Of a stretch of 64,000 nucleotides of DNA, positions 41,847 through 48,692 are shown one piece after another. The notes below the pieces were generated by a model, which ran no database searches, was not told where the DNA came from, and saw only the letters and a list, made by a program, of their open reading frames with translations. The DNA is from an uncultured Kineothrix sp. GTDB lineage: Bacteria > Bacillota > Clostridia > Lachnospirales > Lachnospiraceae. Position 1 is the first letter of the stretch, and each line of letters opens with the position of its first letter. The stretch lies in assembly GCA_910588855.1 (NCBI GenBank), contig CAJUSR010000002.1, forward strand, positions 62,001 to 126,000, written 5' to 3'. A program made the translations under genes and the position numbers.

Positions 41847-41940
41847 TATAATGTATTGCGCCGAAGCGCAAGCAGGTCATCAATTTCCAAATGGAAATTG
41901 GTGACAAGAGATATAATGAATTGCGCCAAAGGGGAAGCAG
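41847..41940 (+). promoter_or_regulatory. Duplicated -10-like repeat around a perfect palindrome
   Basis: TATAATGTATTGCGCCGAAG (start of 41847-41875) and TATAATGAATTGCGCCAAAG (start of 41912-41940) are 29-base direct repeats with 25 identities, both beginning TATAATG. Between them lies CAATTTCCAAATGGAAATTG (41881-41900), arms of nine bases around AA. The arrangement upstream of the spermidine-synthase-like gene suggests two alternative promoters around an operator. Confidence 0.45.
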
Positions 41941-41993
41941 TAAGGATATCTAACGGAAATAATGCAATCCGCAATAGAGGATAGGAGAGTAGG

Positions 41994-43589
41994 ATGGAAA
42001 GTATTTTGAAGAATAAGTATTATTTATATATGACGGAGTTTTTTGCGGGGATGTCGGTGATGGCGGTGGAGTTGGGGGCGAGCCGTTTGCTGGCGCCGTA
42101 CTTTAGCTCATCGCAGATTGTTTGGACAATCATTATCGGAACAATTATGATTGCGATGGCGCTTGGGAATATCTGGGGCGGAAGAAGTGCGGATAAGGAC
42201 CCGAATCCGGACAAACTTTATATGAGGCTGCTGATTGCAGCATTGTGGATTGCAGCAATACCGGTGGTAGGGAAATATATTATCCTTGGGATTTCTGCCA
42301 TATTGGTAATGAGTGTGAACAATAATTTCCTGATTTTGGCTGGTTTTGCAGCTTGTATGGTTATTTTCGTATTTCCTTTGTTTTTGCTTGGAACGGTAAC
42401 TCCATCTTTGGTGAAATATACGGTAGATAGTTTGAATGACAGCGGGAAAACGGTTGGTACATTAGGGGCTTTTAATACAATCGGCAGTATCATAGGTACG
42501 TTTATGCCCACTTTTGTGACGATTCCTGCCGTGGGTACGGCGATTACTTTCCTAATATTTTCCGGTATCCTGCTTTTGCTTGGGCTTGTCTATTTTATCA
42601 GTAAAAAAGCGAAAGGGAAGGCATGTGCTTTGGCTGTTTTTCTTTTTATTGTATGCAGTATTTTCGGGAACTCGGGCAGTTTTGCCTTTTGGGAGGAACG
42701 CTTGCTTTACGAAGGGGAATCCATTTACAACTATTTGCAAGTGAAAGAAACCGATGACAGCGTGATTCTTTCCACTAATGTATTGTTTGGCGTCCAATCC
42801 ATTATGAAAAAAGACGATTCCCTTACCGGTATGTACTATGATTATGCATTGGCTGCCCCGGTTATGGCAGGAGTAAATGGGAAAGAAGAGGCAGAAATTT
42901 TAGTTTTAGGGATGGGAACGGGCACATATGCCAAACAATGCATCCAGTATTTTGGGAATGTTTCCGTAGAAGGGGTAGAAATCGACCAAAAGATTACGGA
43001 TTTGGCGGGGGAGTATTTTGCCCTGCCGGACACGGTAGAAGTGACTACTTATGACGGACGGGCGTATCTGCAAGCAATCGACCAAAAGTATGACGTAATT
43101 ATGGTGGATGCTTATCAGGATATTACCATCCCGTTTCAAATGTCTTCCATCGAGTTTTTCACATTAGTCAGGGACCATTTGAAGGAAGATGGTATTATGG
43201 TAGTCAATATGAATATGCATTCGGAGGAAGAGGGGAATATCAACGAATACCTTTCCGACACGATTGCCAATGTATTTGATGAAGTATACACAGTAGATGT
43301 AAGAGGCTCCACTAATCGGGAACTGTTTGCATCCACCAATGCAGGGGTTTTGGATATTCTTACGGCAAATGTAGAGGGGCTGGAAAATGATGAGCTGACG
43401 GACATGATGCAGAGGGTTTCCGAAGGGCTGGTGGAATACAAAAAGGGGGAACTCCTTTTGACCGATGATAAAGCTCCGGTAGAACTTTTGGGGATGAGTG
43501 TGATTGACGGGATCATTCAGGATGAAATAGGGTACTACAAGAAAATTTTTAAAGAAGAAGGGATTGAGGGTATCTTAAATTCCATGTAA
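41994..43589 (+). CDS. Fused membrane/spermidine synthase-like protein
   Basis: A 531-aa protein: seven or so membrane helices (1-240, starting ILKNKYYLYMTEFFAGMSVM) fused to a SAM-binding aminopropyltransferase-like domain (about 250-500). The latter has EILVLGMGTGTYAKQCIQYF (SAM motif), VEGVEIDQKI and DVIMVDAYQDITIPFQM. The spermidine synthase substrate-binding residues are only partly kept, so a polyamine role is uncertain. Starts ATG after GGATAGGAGAG. It may be regulated by the repeated sites just upstream. Confidence 0.82.
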   Translation: MESILKNKYYLYMTEFFAGMSVMAVELGASRLLAPYFSSSQIVWTIIIGTIMIAMALGNIWGGRSADKDPNPDKLYMRLLIAALWIAAIPVVGKYIILGISAILVMSVNNNFLILAGFAACMVIFVFPLFLLGTVTPSLVKYTVDSLNDSGKTVGTLGAFNTIGSIIGTFMPTFVTIPAVGTAITFLIFSGILLLLGLVYFISKKAKGKACALAVFLFIVCSIFGNSGSFAFWEERLLYEGESIYNYLQVKETDDSVILSTNVLFGVQSIMKKDDSLTGMYYDYALAAPVMAGVNGKEEAEILVLGMGTGTYAKQCIQYFGNVSVEGVEIDQKITDLAGEYFALPDTVEVTTYDGRAYLQAIDQKYDVIMVDAYQDITIPFQMSSIEFFTLVRDHLKEDGIMVVNMNMHSEEEGNINEYLSDTIANVFDEVYTVDVRGSTNRELFASTNAGVLDILTANVEGLENDELTDMMQRVSEGLVEYKKGELLLTDDKAPVELLGMSVIDGIIQDEIGYYKKIFKEEGIEGILNSM

Positions 43590-43740
43590 AGTTTTGCGCC
43601 TTGTACACAAAAGACTAATGCGGTAGATATGTATTATGCGACGCTGGCAGACAGAGTTCATTTTTTCAAGGAAAGTAAGAGGAGCATTTTAACCATATGT
43701 AAAGCCGACCTTATTGTTTGCCCTGGAAAATGAGTCTTCT

Positions 43741-44109
43741 CTACTCGATGATAATATAATGTTTTTTAATTGCTTCAAAACTTTCTTGGCTGATTACATG
43801 TTCCATGCGGCAGGCGTCATCGGCAGCGACTTTAGGGTCTACGCCTAAGGAAGAGAGCCAACTGCTTAGAACTTGATGCCGTTCGTAAATCATTTCCGCT
43901 ATTTCTTTTCCGGATTCCGTTAGATAAATAAACCCTTCTTTTGTGACGGTAATATGCCCTTTTTCCCGCAGGTTTTTCATTGCAACACTGACGCTTGGCT
44001 TTTTGAAGCCCAATTCTTCTGCAATGTCTACGGAACGGACAACAGGGTGGGATTTGCCAAGTATTAATATAGTTTCCAGATAATTTTCTGCGGATTCGTT
44101 TTTATGCAT
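43741..44109 (-). CDS. DtxR/MntR family metal-dependent transcriptional regulator
   Basis: A 122-aa regulator with a winged helix (about 1-60: SAENYLETILILGKSHPVVR, DIAEELGFKKPSVSVAMKNL) and a dimerisation/metal domain with ERHQVLSSWLSSLGVDPKVA and CRMEHVISQESF, which hold the Glu/His/Cys ligands of the DtxR/MntR group. It lacks an SH3-like third domain, as in MntR. ATG 44109 with GGAG nine bases before is preferred over the TTG at 44124. The feo operon 1.4 kb away has a GTTAG...CTAAC site it could bind; a manganese or iron role is open. Confidence 0.85.
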   Translation of the reverse strand: MHKNESAENYLETILILGKSHPVVRSVDIAEELGFKKPSVSVAMKNLREKGHITVTKEGFIYLTESGKEIAEMIYERHQVLSSWLSSLGVDPKVAADDACRMEHVISQESFEAIKKHYIIIE

Positions 44110-44436
44110 AAGAATATTCTCCAAATAAGCGGGTTAATAAGCTTAATCTAAATTATATCATATACTTTTCCTATTATCTCAAAAAATTAAAAATTAATTA
44201 AAAAAATGCCCCATTACTGGGGTGCATTCCGATGTTGGTACGCTAGCCGGATTTTGGAGCATTTTGTTCCAAAGTTACTTTGAACAAAGTGATATGCGCC
44301 TTATAAAACAGACAATAAAAAAGTATAAGCGGGAGGAAAAAGTGGAAAACTCTCTGTTTTCATCTTTTCGGAATTATGGTAAAATGATAGACAAAAAAGG
44401 ATTGTGAAAGAGCGAAGACCTTTCCACATATAATTC

Positions 44437-44658
44437 ATGAAAATGACAATTTGTAGATTATTAATGGACATTGCTTTAGCGGACATAAGTTTGGCTATTC
44501 AAAGCTGCATTGGTTTAATTTTTGCAATATATGGCATTTATATATTGCTTACTAACAGGAAAAAGGGAAAACAAACAATTAGTAAATTTGTACTTGCATT
44601 TGCTTGTATTTTGGTAGGTATATTTTTATTGGGATATGCATTTTATTTCAAAGAATAA
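44437..44658 (+). CDS. Possible small membrane protein, 73 aa or shorter
   Basis: The frame encodes two hydrophobic segments (SLAIQSCIGLIFAIYGIYIL and KFVLAFACILVGIFLLGYAF) joined by a basic turn (TNRKKGKQ), a convincing membrane hairpin. There is no clear ribosome site for the ATG at 44437; a start at 44467 (MDIALADIS) is possible. Element D was inserted 10-20 bases after its stop. Not recognised. The preceding 44125-44436 stretch holds no convincing gene. Confidence 0.4.
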   Translation: MKMTICRLLMDIALADISLAIQSCIGLIFAIYGIYILLTNRKKGKQTISKFVLAFACILVGIFLLGYAFYFKE

Positions 44659-44668
44659 AAAACATTCC

Positions 44669-44678
44669 CTAGATTGTA
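44669..44678 (+). repeat. Target-site duplication of element D, left
   Basis: CTAGATTGTA directly abuts the left end of element D and is repeated exactly at 44873-44882. Confidence 0.85.
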
Positions 44679-44872
44679 CAATGTCATTTAGTTAACGGTA
44701 CCGGACGTTGCGAGGAACATAAAATGCTCCGTCACCACGCTTTCGCTCGGTAAAAAGCGTAACGGACACTAAACTCGTGAGGAACCTCGTTAAGTGCCGA
44801 CGCTTTTTAACGGGTTCCTTGAGCATTTTATGTTCCTCACGGCTGAATCAAGGCACTAACTAAATGACATTG
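44679..44872 (-). mobile_element. 194-bp palindromic MITE-like element D
   Basis: Same length and same 16-base terminal repeats (CAATGTCATTTAGTTA and complement) as element C but in the reverse orientation; about six substitutions in 194 bases by eye. GCTTTCGC at 44739-44746 is the GC-GAAA-GC insert on the - strand. It is flanked by its own perfect 10-bp duplication, different from that of C, so C and D are independent insertions. No coding capacity; a transposase supplied in trans is inferred. Confidence 0.85.
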
Positions 44873-44882
44873 CTAGATTGTA
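44873..44882 (+). repeat. Target-site duplication of element D, right
   Basis: CTAGATTGTA, identical to 44669-44678, directly abuts the right terminal repeat of element D. Confidence 0.85.
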
Positions 44883-44904
44883 TAGATGTTGTATAGCGAA
44901 TCGA

Positions 44905-44970
44905 ATGACAAAATAAATGACAAGACAAATCACAAAACAGATCACAAAACAAATGGCAAACAGATACGAT
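44905..44970 (+). repeat. Short degenerate tandem repeat, AAATSACAARAC type
   Basis: Units of 12-14 bases such as AAATGACAAGAC, AAATCACAAAAC, AGATCACAAAAC and AAATGGCAAAC directly precede the flavin-binding protein gene. They resemble the 14-bp repeats at 11029 and 32305 in A-richness, but the unit is more diverged. Read in frame they would give a Lys/Asn/Asp repeat, so the upstream frame of that gene is not real. Confidence 0.45.
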
Positions 44971-44981
44971 GGAGGCAGAAA

Positions 44982-45467
44982 ATGAGGCGTACGGACAGAG
45001 AAGTAAAAGAATTTCATGAAATGGTAGCAATTATGGAAAAGTGCGATGTTTGCAGGATTGCATTGAACGATAACGGGTTCCCTTATATTCTTCCCTTAAA
45101 TTTTGGGATGAAGGTAATGGACGATGAAAAAGTGGAATTATATTTTCATGGAGCCACAGAAGGAACAAAGTATTCATTGATGAATGCGGATAACAGGGCG
45201 AGCTTTGAGATGGACTGCGGACATGAGCTGGTAACGGAAAAAGAGAGCGGAAACTGCGCAATGGAATATGAAAGTGTGATTGGGCGGGGATATATGGAGA
45301 TGGTAAAAGAGGAAGAGAAGTATGAGGCATTATGCATTTTGATGGAGCATTACCATCAAGGGGATTTTCCGTTTAATCGGGCAGTGATGCCGCAAACAAA
45401 AGTTTTTAAATTAGTGGTAGAAAGCATGACGGGAAAAATCAGAACGAAAAAAAAGATTAAGGGCTAA
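44982..45467 (+). CDS. Pyridoxamine 5'-phosphate oxidase family protein (NimA-like)
   Basis: A 161-aa split-barrel flavin-binding protein. It includes VCRIALNDNGFPYILPLNFG near residue 22, a typical FMN-binding strand pair, and later YESVIGRGYMEMV and PFNRAVMPQTKVFKLVVESMTGK. Members bind FMN or heme, and include nitroimidazole reductases. GATGGAGG about nine bases before the ATG at 44982 sets the start; the frame upstream to 44886 runs through the A-rich repeats. The feo promoter follows immediately. Confidence 0.85.
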   Translation: MRRTDREVKEFHEMVAIMEKCDVCRIALNDNGFPYILPLNFGMKVMDDEKVELYFHGATEGTKYSLMNADNRASFEMDCGHELVTEKESGNCAMEYESVIGRGYMEMVKEEEKYEALCILMEHYHQGDFPFNRAVMPQTKVFKLVVESMTGKIRTKKKIKG

Positions 45468-45480
45468 ATGAAAATAATCC

Positions 45481-45509
45481 TTGACAATTTCTTACAGTTA
45501 GACTATACT
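45481..45509 (+). promoter_or_regulatory. feo operon promoter
   Basis: A perfect TTGACA (45481-45486) and TATACT (45504-45509) are separated by 17 bases, about 80 bases before feoA. Confidence 0.75.
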
Positions 45510-45512
45510 AAC
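45497..45512. promoter_or_regulatory. Candidate DtxR/IdeR-type operator over the -10
   Basis: GTTAGACTATACTAAC has five-base inverted arms GTTAG/CTAAC and covers the whole -10 box. DtxR/IdeR sites have TTAG...CTAA arms, so iron-loaded repressor binding here would block the polymerase. The DtxR-family gene at 43741-44109 is a candidate. Confidence 0.45.
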
Positions 45513-45524
45513 CAATAAGAGAAA

Positions 45525-45539
45525 ATGATAATCAAAATC
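45525..45539. promoter_or_regulatory. Candidate Fur-type box
   Basis: TGATAATCAAAATCA matches the 7-1-7 Fur consensus (TGATAAT-N-ATTATCA) at 12 of 14 arm positions, just downstream of the -10. Confidence 0.5.
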
Positions 45540-45587
45540 ATTTATAGCAATATGCAAAATATCTACATAGAAAGAAGAGGAGGAAAG

Positions 45588-45800
45588 ATGCCGTTATCAA
45601 TGGTGAATACAGGAGGAGCAACGATTATACGTAAAATTAGCGGGAAAGAGGAGACAAGAAAATTTTTGGAAAATCTCGGTTTTGTAGCCGGCGGAACAGT
45701 GACTGTCGTATCTAAGACGGAAGGCAATATGATTGTAAATGTAAAGAATGCCAGAATCGCCATAGGAAAAGATATGGCAAATAAAATTATGGTAGAATAA
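45588..45800 (+). CDS. feoA: FeoA family ferrous iron transport protein (first copy)
   Basis: A 70-aa SH3-like protein (MPLSMVNTGGATIIRKISGK at the start, GFVAGGTVTVVSKTEGNMIV in the middle). It is thought to modulate FeoB. AGGAGGAAAG right before the ATG at 45588 sets the start; the upstream frame to 45525 crosses the operator region. A second FeoA gene follows 12 bases later. Confidence 0.9.
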   Translation: MPLSMVNTGGATIIRKISGKEETRKFLENLGFVAGGTVTVVSKTEGNMIVNVKNARIAIGKDMANKIMVE

Positions 45801-45812
45801 GGAGGAACAGCT

Positions 45813-46034
45813 ATGAAGACATTAAGGGAAATTCCATGTGGGAATAAAGTAAGGGTGGCAAGTCTGGCTGGTGAAGGAGCGGTAAAAAGGCGTATCATGG
45901 ATATGGGGATTACTAAGGGTGTGGAAGTATTCGTCCGTAAAACAGCGCCGTTTGGCGACCCAATAGAAGTGACGGTGAGAGGATATGAATTGTCGATTCG
46001 GAAAGCGGATGCCGAGATGATTATGGTGGAATAG
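45813..46034 (+). CDS. feoA: FeoA family ferrous iron transport protein (second copy)
   Basis: A 73-aa SH3-like protein with MKTLREIPCGNKVRVASLAG and RRIMDMGITKGVEVFVRKTA. It differs clearly from the first copy, so two distinct FeoA proteins accompany one FeoB, a common clostridial arrangement. AAGGAGGAAC precedes the ATG. feoB follows 87 bases later. Confidence 0.92.
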   Translation: MKTLREIPCGNKVRVASLAGEGAVKRRIMDMGITKGVEVFVRKTAPFGDPIEVTVRGYELSIRKADAEMIMVE

Positions 46035-46121
46035 TTTTTTATCCAATAGTTAGTTGTAACTAATACAAGGTAGCTGTAAAGAACTTTGAAAATCAAAAGC
46101 TGTAGAAGATGGAGGTAGGAT

Positions 46122-48314
46122 ATGTCGGTAAAAATTGCATTGGCAGGAAACCCTAATAGTGGCAAAACAACTTTATTTAATGGGCTTACCGGTTCCAACC
46201 AGTTTGTTGGAAACTGGCCGGGCGTAACGGTAGAGAAAAAGGAAGGGAAATTAAAGGAGGATAAGGATGTTTCCGTTGTAGATCTTCCGGGCATTTATTC
46301 CTTGTCACCGTATACTTTGGAAGAGGTGGTGGCAAGGAACTATCTGATAGGGGAGCGGCCGGATGTTGTCTTGAATATTGTGGACGGAACGAACATTGAA
46401 AGGAACTTATATTTAAGTACACAACTTATGGAGCTTGGGATTCCGGTGGTGATAGCCGTTAATATGATGGATGTGGTGGAAAAAAGCGGGGATAAAATAG
46501 ATATTGATAAACTTGGCAGACGGCTTGGCTGTGAAGTGGTGGAAATTTCCGCATTGAAAGGAACAGGAATCCAAGAGGCGGCAAAGAAAGCAGTTGGGGC
46601 AGCGGAAAGAGGAAGCTATGCCGTGTCTTTTCATCGGTTTTCAGAGGCAGTGGAAGAGGTATTGGAAAAGATAGGGAATAGGATAGGAGAGGATATCCCT
46701 GCAGGGCAAAAGCGTTTTTTTTCCATTAAGCTGCTGGAAAGGGATGATAAAATTGCAGCCAGGATGGAGTGTATGCCGGATATAGAAGATATGATTAAGG
46801 AGCTGGAAAATAGGCTGGATGATGATGCGGAAAGCATAATTGCCAAAGAGAGATATGATTTCATTTCTTCTATTATAAAGGAATGTGTCAGCAAGGCGGG
46901 AAGAGGCGGATTGACGGTATCCGATAAAATTGATAAGATTGTTACAAACCGTTTCCTTGCATTGCCTATTTTTGCGGCTGTTATGACTATTGTATATTAT
47001 TTTTCTGTTTCTACAGTAGGGTCATGGGCGACTGACTGGGTCAATGATGGTTTGTTCGGCGATGAATGGAATTTTTTTGGTATGGAGATTCCGGGTATTC
47101 CTGCAGGCATAGAATCTTTATTAAATGCAATAAATTGTGCCGGTTGGCTGCAGGGCCTAGTGCTTGATGGAGTTGTGGCAGGGGTAGGGGCTGTCCTCGG
47201 TTTTGTTCCCCAGATGTTGGTGCTATTTCTTTTTCTGGCATTTTTGGAGAACTGTGGATATATGGCAAGAGTTGCTTTTATTATGGATAGGATTTTCCGG
47301 AAATTCGGGCTTTCGGGCAAGTCATTTATCCCTATGTTGATAGGAACCGGCTGTGGCGTTCCCGGGATTATGGCATCCCGTACCATTGAGAATGACCGGG
47401 ATAGGAAAATGACCATTATGACGACTACTTTTATCCCTTGTGGCGCGAAGCTTCCGATTATTGCATTAATTGCCGGCGCTTTGTTCCACGGAGCCTGGTG
47501 GGTAGCGCCCAGCGCGTATTTCGTTGGGATTGGGGCTGTTATTTGCTCGGGGATTATATTGAAGAAAACAAACATGTTTGCAGGGGAACCGGCGCCTTTT
47601 GTGATGGAGCTGCCTGCTTACCATATGCCTTCCGTTTCCGGCATATGGTGGAGCATGTGGGAAAGAGGATGGTCCTTTATCAAAAAAGCGGGAACGATTA
47701 TTTTATTATCGACTATTGTTATTTGGTTTTGTACTTATTTTGGATTTGTAGACGGCAGGTTTTGCATGTTGGAGGATATGGAAATCAACCACAGTATTCT
47801 GGCTGCTGTGGGGGATGGAATAAGCTGGCTGTTCCGTCCTCTTGGATGGGGCGATTGGCGTTTTGCAACAGCGGCGATTACCGGGCTTGTGGCAAAAGAA
47901 AATGTGGTAGGGACTTTCGGTATTGTGTTTGGCTTTGCGGAAGTGGCGGAAGAAGGGGAAGAAATTTGGAGGATGCTTTCAGGGAGCATGACGATGGCTG
48001 CAGCTTATTCTTTTCTTACATTTAACCTTTTATGCGCACCTTGCTTTGCTGCTATGGGGGCGATAAAAAGAGAAATGAATAGTAGGGAATGGTTTTGGTT
48101 TGCTATTGGATATCAGACAGTTTTGGCATACGTGGTATCTTTTTGCATATATCAGGTTGGAACATGGGTTGCAACAGGGGTTTTTGGCTTTGGAACAGCC
48201 TCTGCCATTCTTCTGATTGCAGGATTTGCTTATCTTTTGATACGGCCGTATAAAGCAGGCAACACATTAAAACCGAGTTGGAAAAGCATAGATAAAAGGA
48301 TGCCTGCGAAATAA
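46122..48314 (+). CDS. feoB: Ferrous iron transporter FeoB
   Basis: A 730-aa Fe2+ permease with a cytoplasmic G domain (G1 AGNPNSGKTTLF, G3 DLPGIYSL, G4 NMMD, G5 ISALKGTG; about 1-165), a guanine-dissociation-inhibitor-like helical domain (about 170-270) and two Gate-containing membrane halves (about 285-715) with the CGV motif GTGCGVPGIMASR. It is the Fe2+ importer of the anaerobe; GGAGGTAGG precedes the ATG. Confidence 0.97.
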   Translation: MSVKIALAGNPNSGKTTLFNGLTGSNQFVGNWPGVTVEKKEGKLKEDKDVSVVDLPGIYSLSPYTLEEVVARNYLIGERPDVVLNIVDGTNIERNLYLSTQLMELGIPVVIAVNMMDVVEKSGDKIDIDKLGRRLGCEVVEISALKGTGIQEAAKKAVGAAERGSYAVSFHRFSEAVEEVLEKIGNRIGEDIPAGQKRFFSIKLLERDDKIAARMECMPDIEDMIKELENRLDDDAESIIAKERYDFISSIIKECVSKAGRGGLTVSDKIDKIVTNRFLALPIFAAVMTIVYYFSVSTVGSWATDWVNDGLFGDEWNFFGMEIPGIPAGIESLLNAINCAGWLQGLVLDGVVAGVGAVLGFVPQMLVLFLFLAFLENCGYMARVAFIMDRIFRKFGLSGKSFIPMLIGTGCGVPGIMASRTIENDRDRKMTIMTTTFIPCGAKLPIIALIAGALFHGAWWVAPSAYFVGIGAVICSGIILKKTNMFAGEPAPFVMELPAYHMPSVSGIWWSMWERGWSFIKKAGTIILLSTIVIWFCTYFGFVDGRFCMLEDMEINHSILAAVGDGISWLFRPLGWGDWRFATAAITGLVAKENVVGTFGIVFGFAEVAEEGEEIWRMLSGSMTMAAAYSFLTFNLLCAPCFAAMGAIKREMNSREWFWFAIGYQTVLAYVVSFCIYQVGTWVATGVFGFGTASAILLIAGFAYLLIRPYKAGNTLKPSWKSIDKRMPAK

Positions 48315-48338
48315 AGCGGCAAAAGATGGAGGTGTGAT

Positions 48339-48479
48339 ATGGGAACGTTTTTGGTTGGGGCAGTTATTCTTTGCGCCGTTGCCTTGGCGGCAAGAAGCTT
48401 GATAAAAGATAGAAAAAATGGGAAGTCTATACAATGTGGAGGGGATTGTGGACATTGCGGCGGTCATTGCGGCTGCTGA
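48339..48479 (+). CDS. FeoB-associated Cys-rich membrane peptide
   Basis: A 46-aa peptide, too short for most gene finders, starting MGTFLVGAVILCAVALAARS (one membrane helix) and ending in a Cys/Gly/His tail (CGGDCGHCGGHCGC). Such peptides are found behind feoB in Firmicutes and probably bind iron. ATGGAGGTG is a good ribosome site, and the gene is 24 bases after feoB. Confidence 0.88.
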   Translation: MGTFLVGAVILCAVALAARSLIKDRKNGKSIQCGGDCGHCGGHCGC

Positions 48480-48692
48480 GGTATGGAATGTTGTAGTTTT
48501 ATATGCCAAAACAGCGTATAAAGTAGAAGATTCTATGGCGAAATAATTAAGATTTTTTTAAATATATTGAGCTGTAGGTAAAAATATGGTACGTTAAAGA
48601 AGCTGTAAAAATGCAAAACAGTAGAAAATAACGTGCCGGACCAAGAATGTTGTAAAAGCAGCATCAAACGTAGGCACGGGATAGGGGTGCAA

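Noticed and set aside
44222..44407. + strand frame of 61 codons upstream of the small membrane protein
   Set aside because: Composition is not convincing, there is no good ribosome site and no recognisable motif. Kept out of the gene list.
47438..48025. 195-codon frame inside feoB in another frame
   Set aside because: Fully contained in the well-supported feoB gene; a shadow frame.
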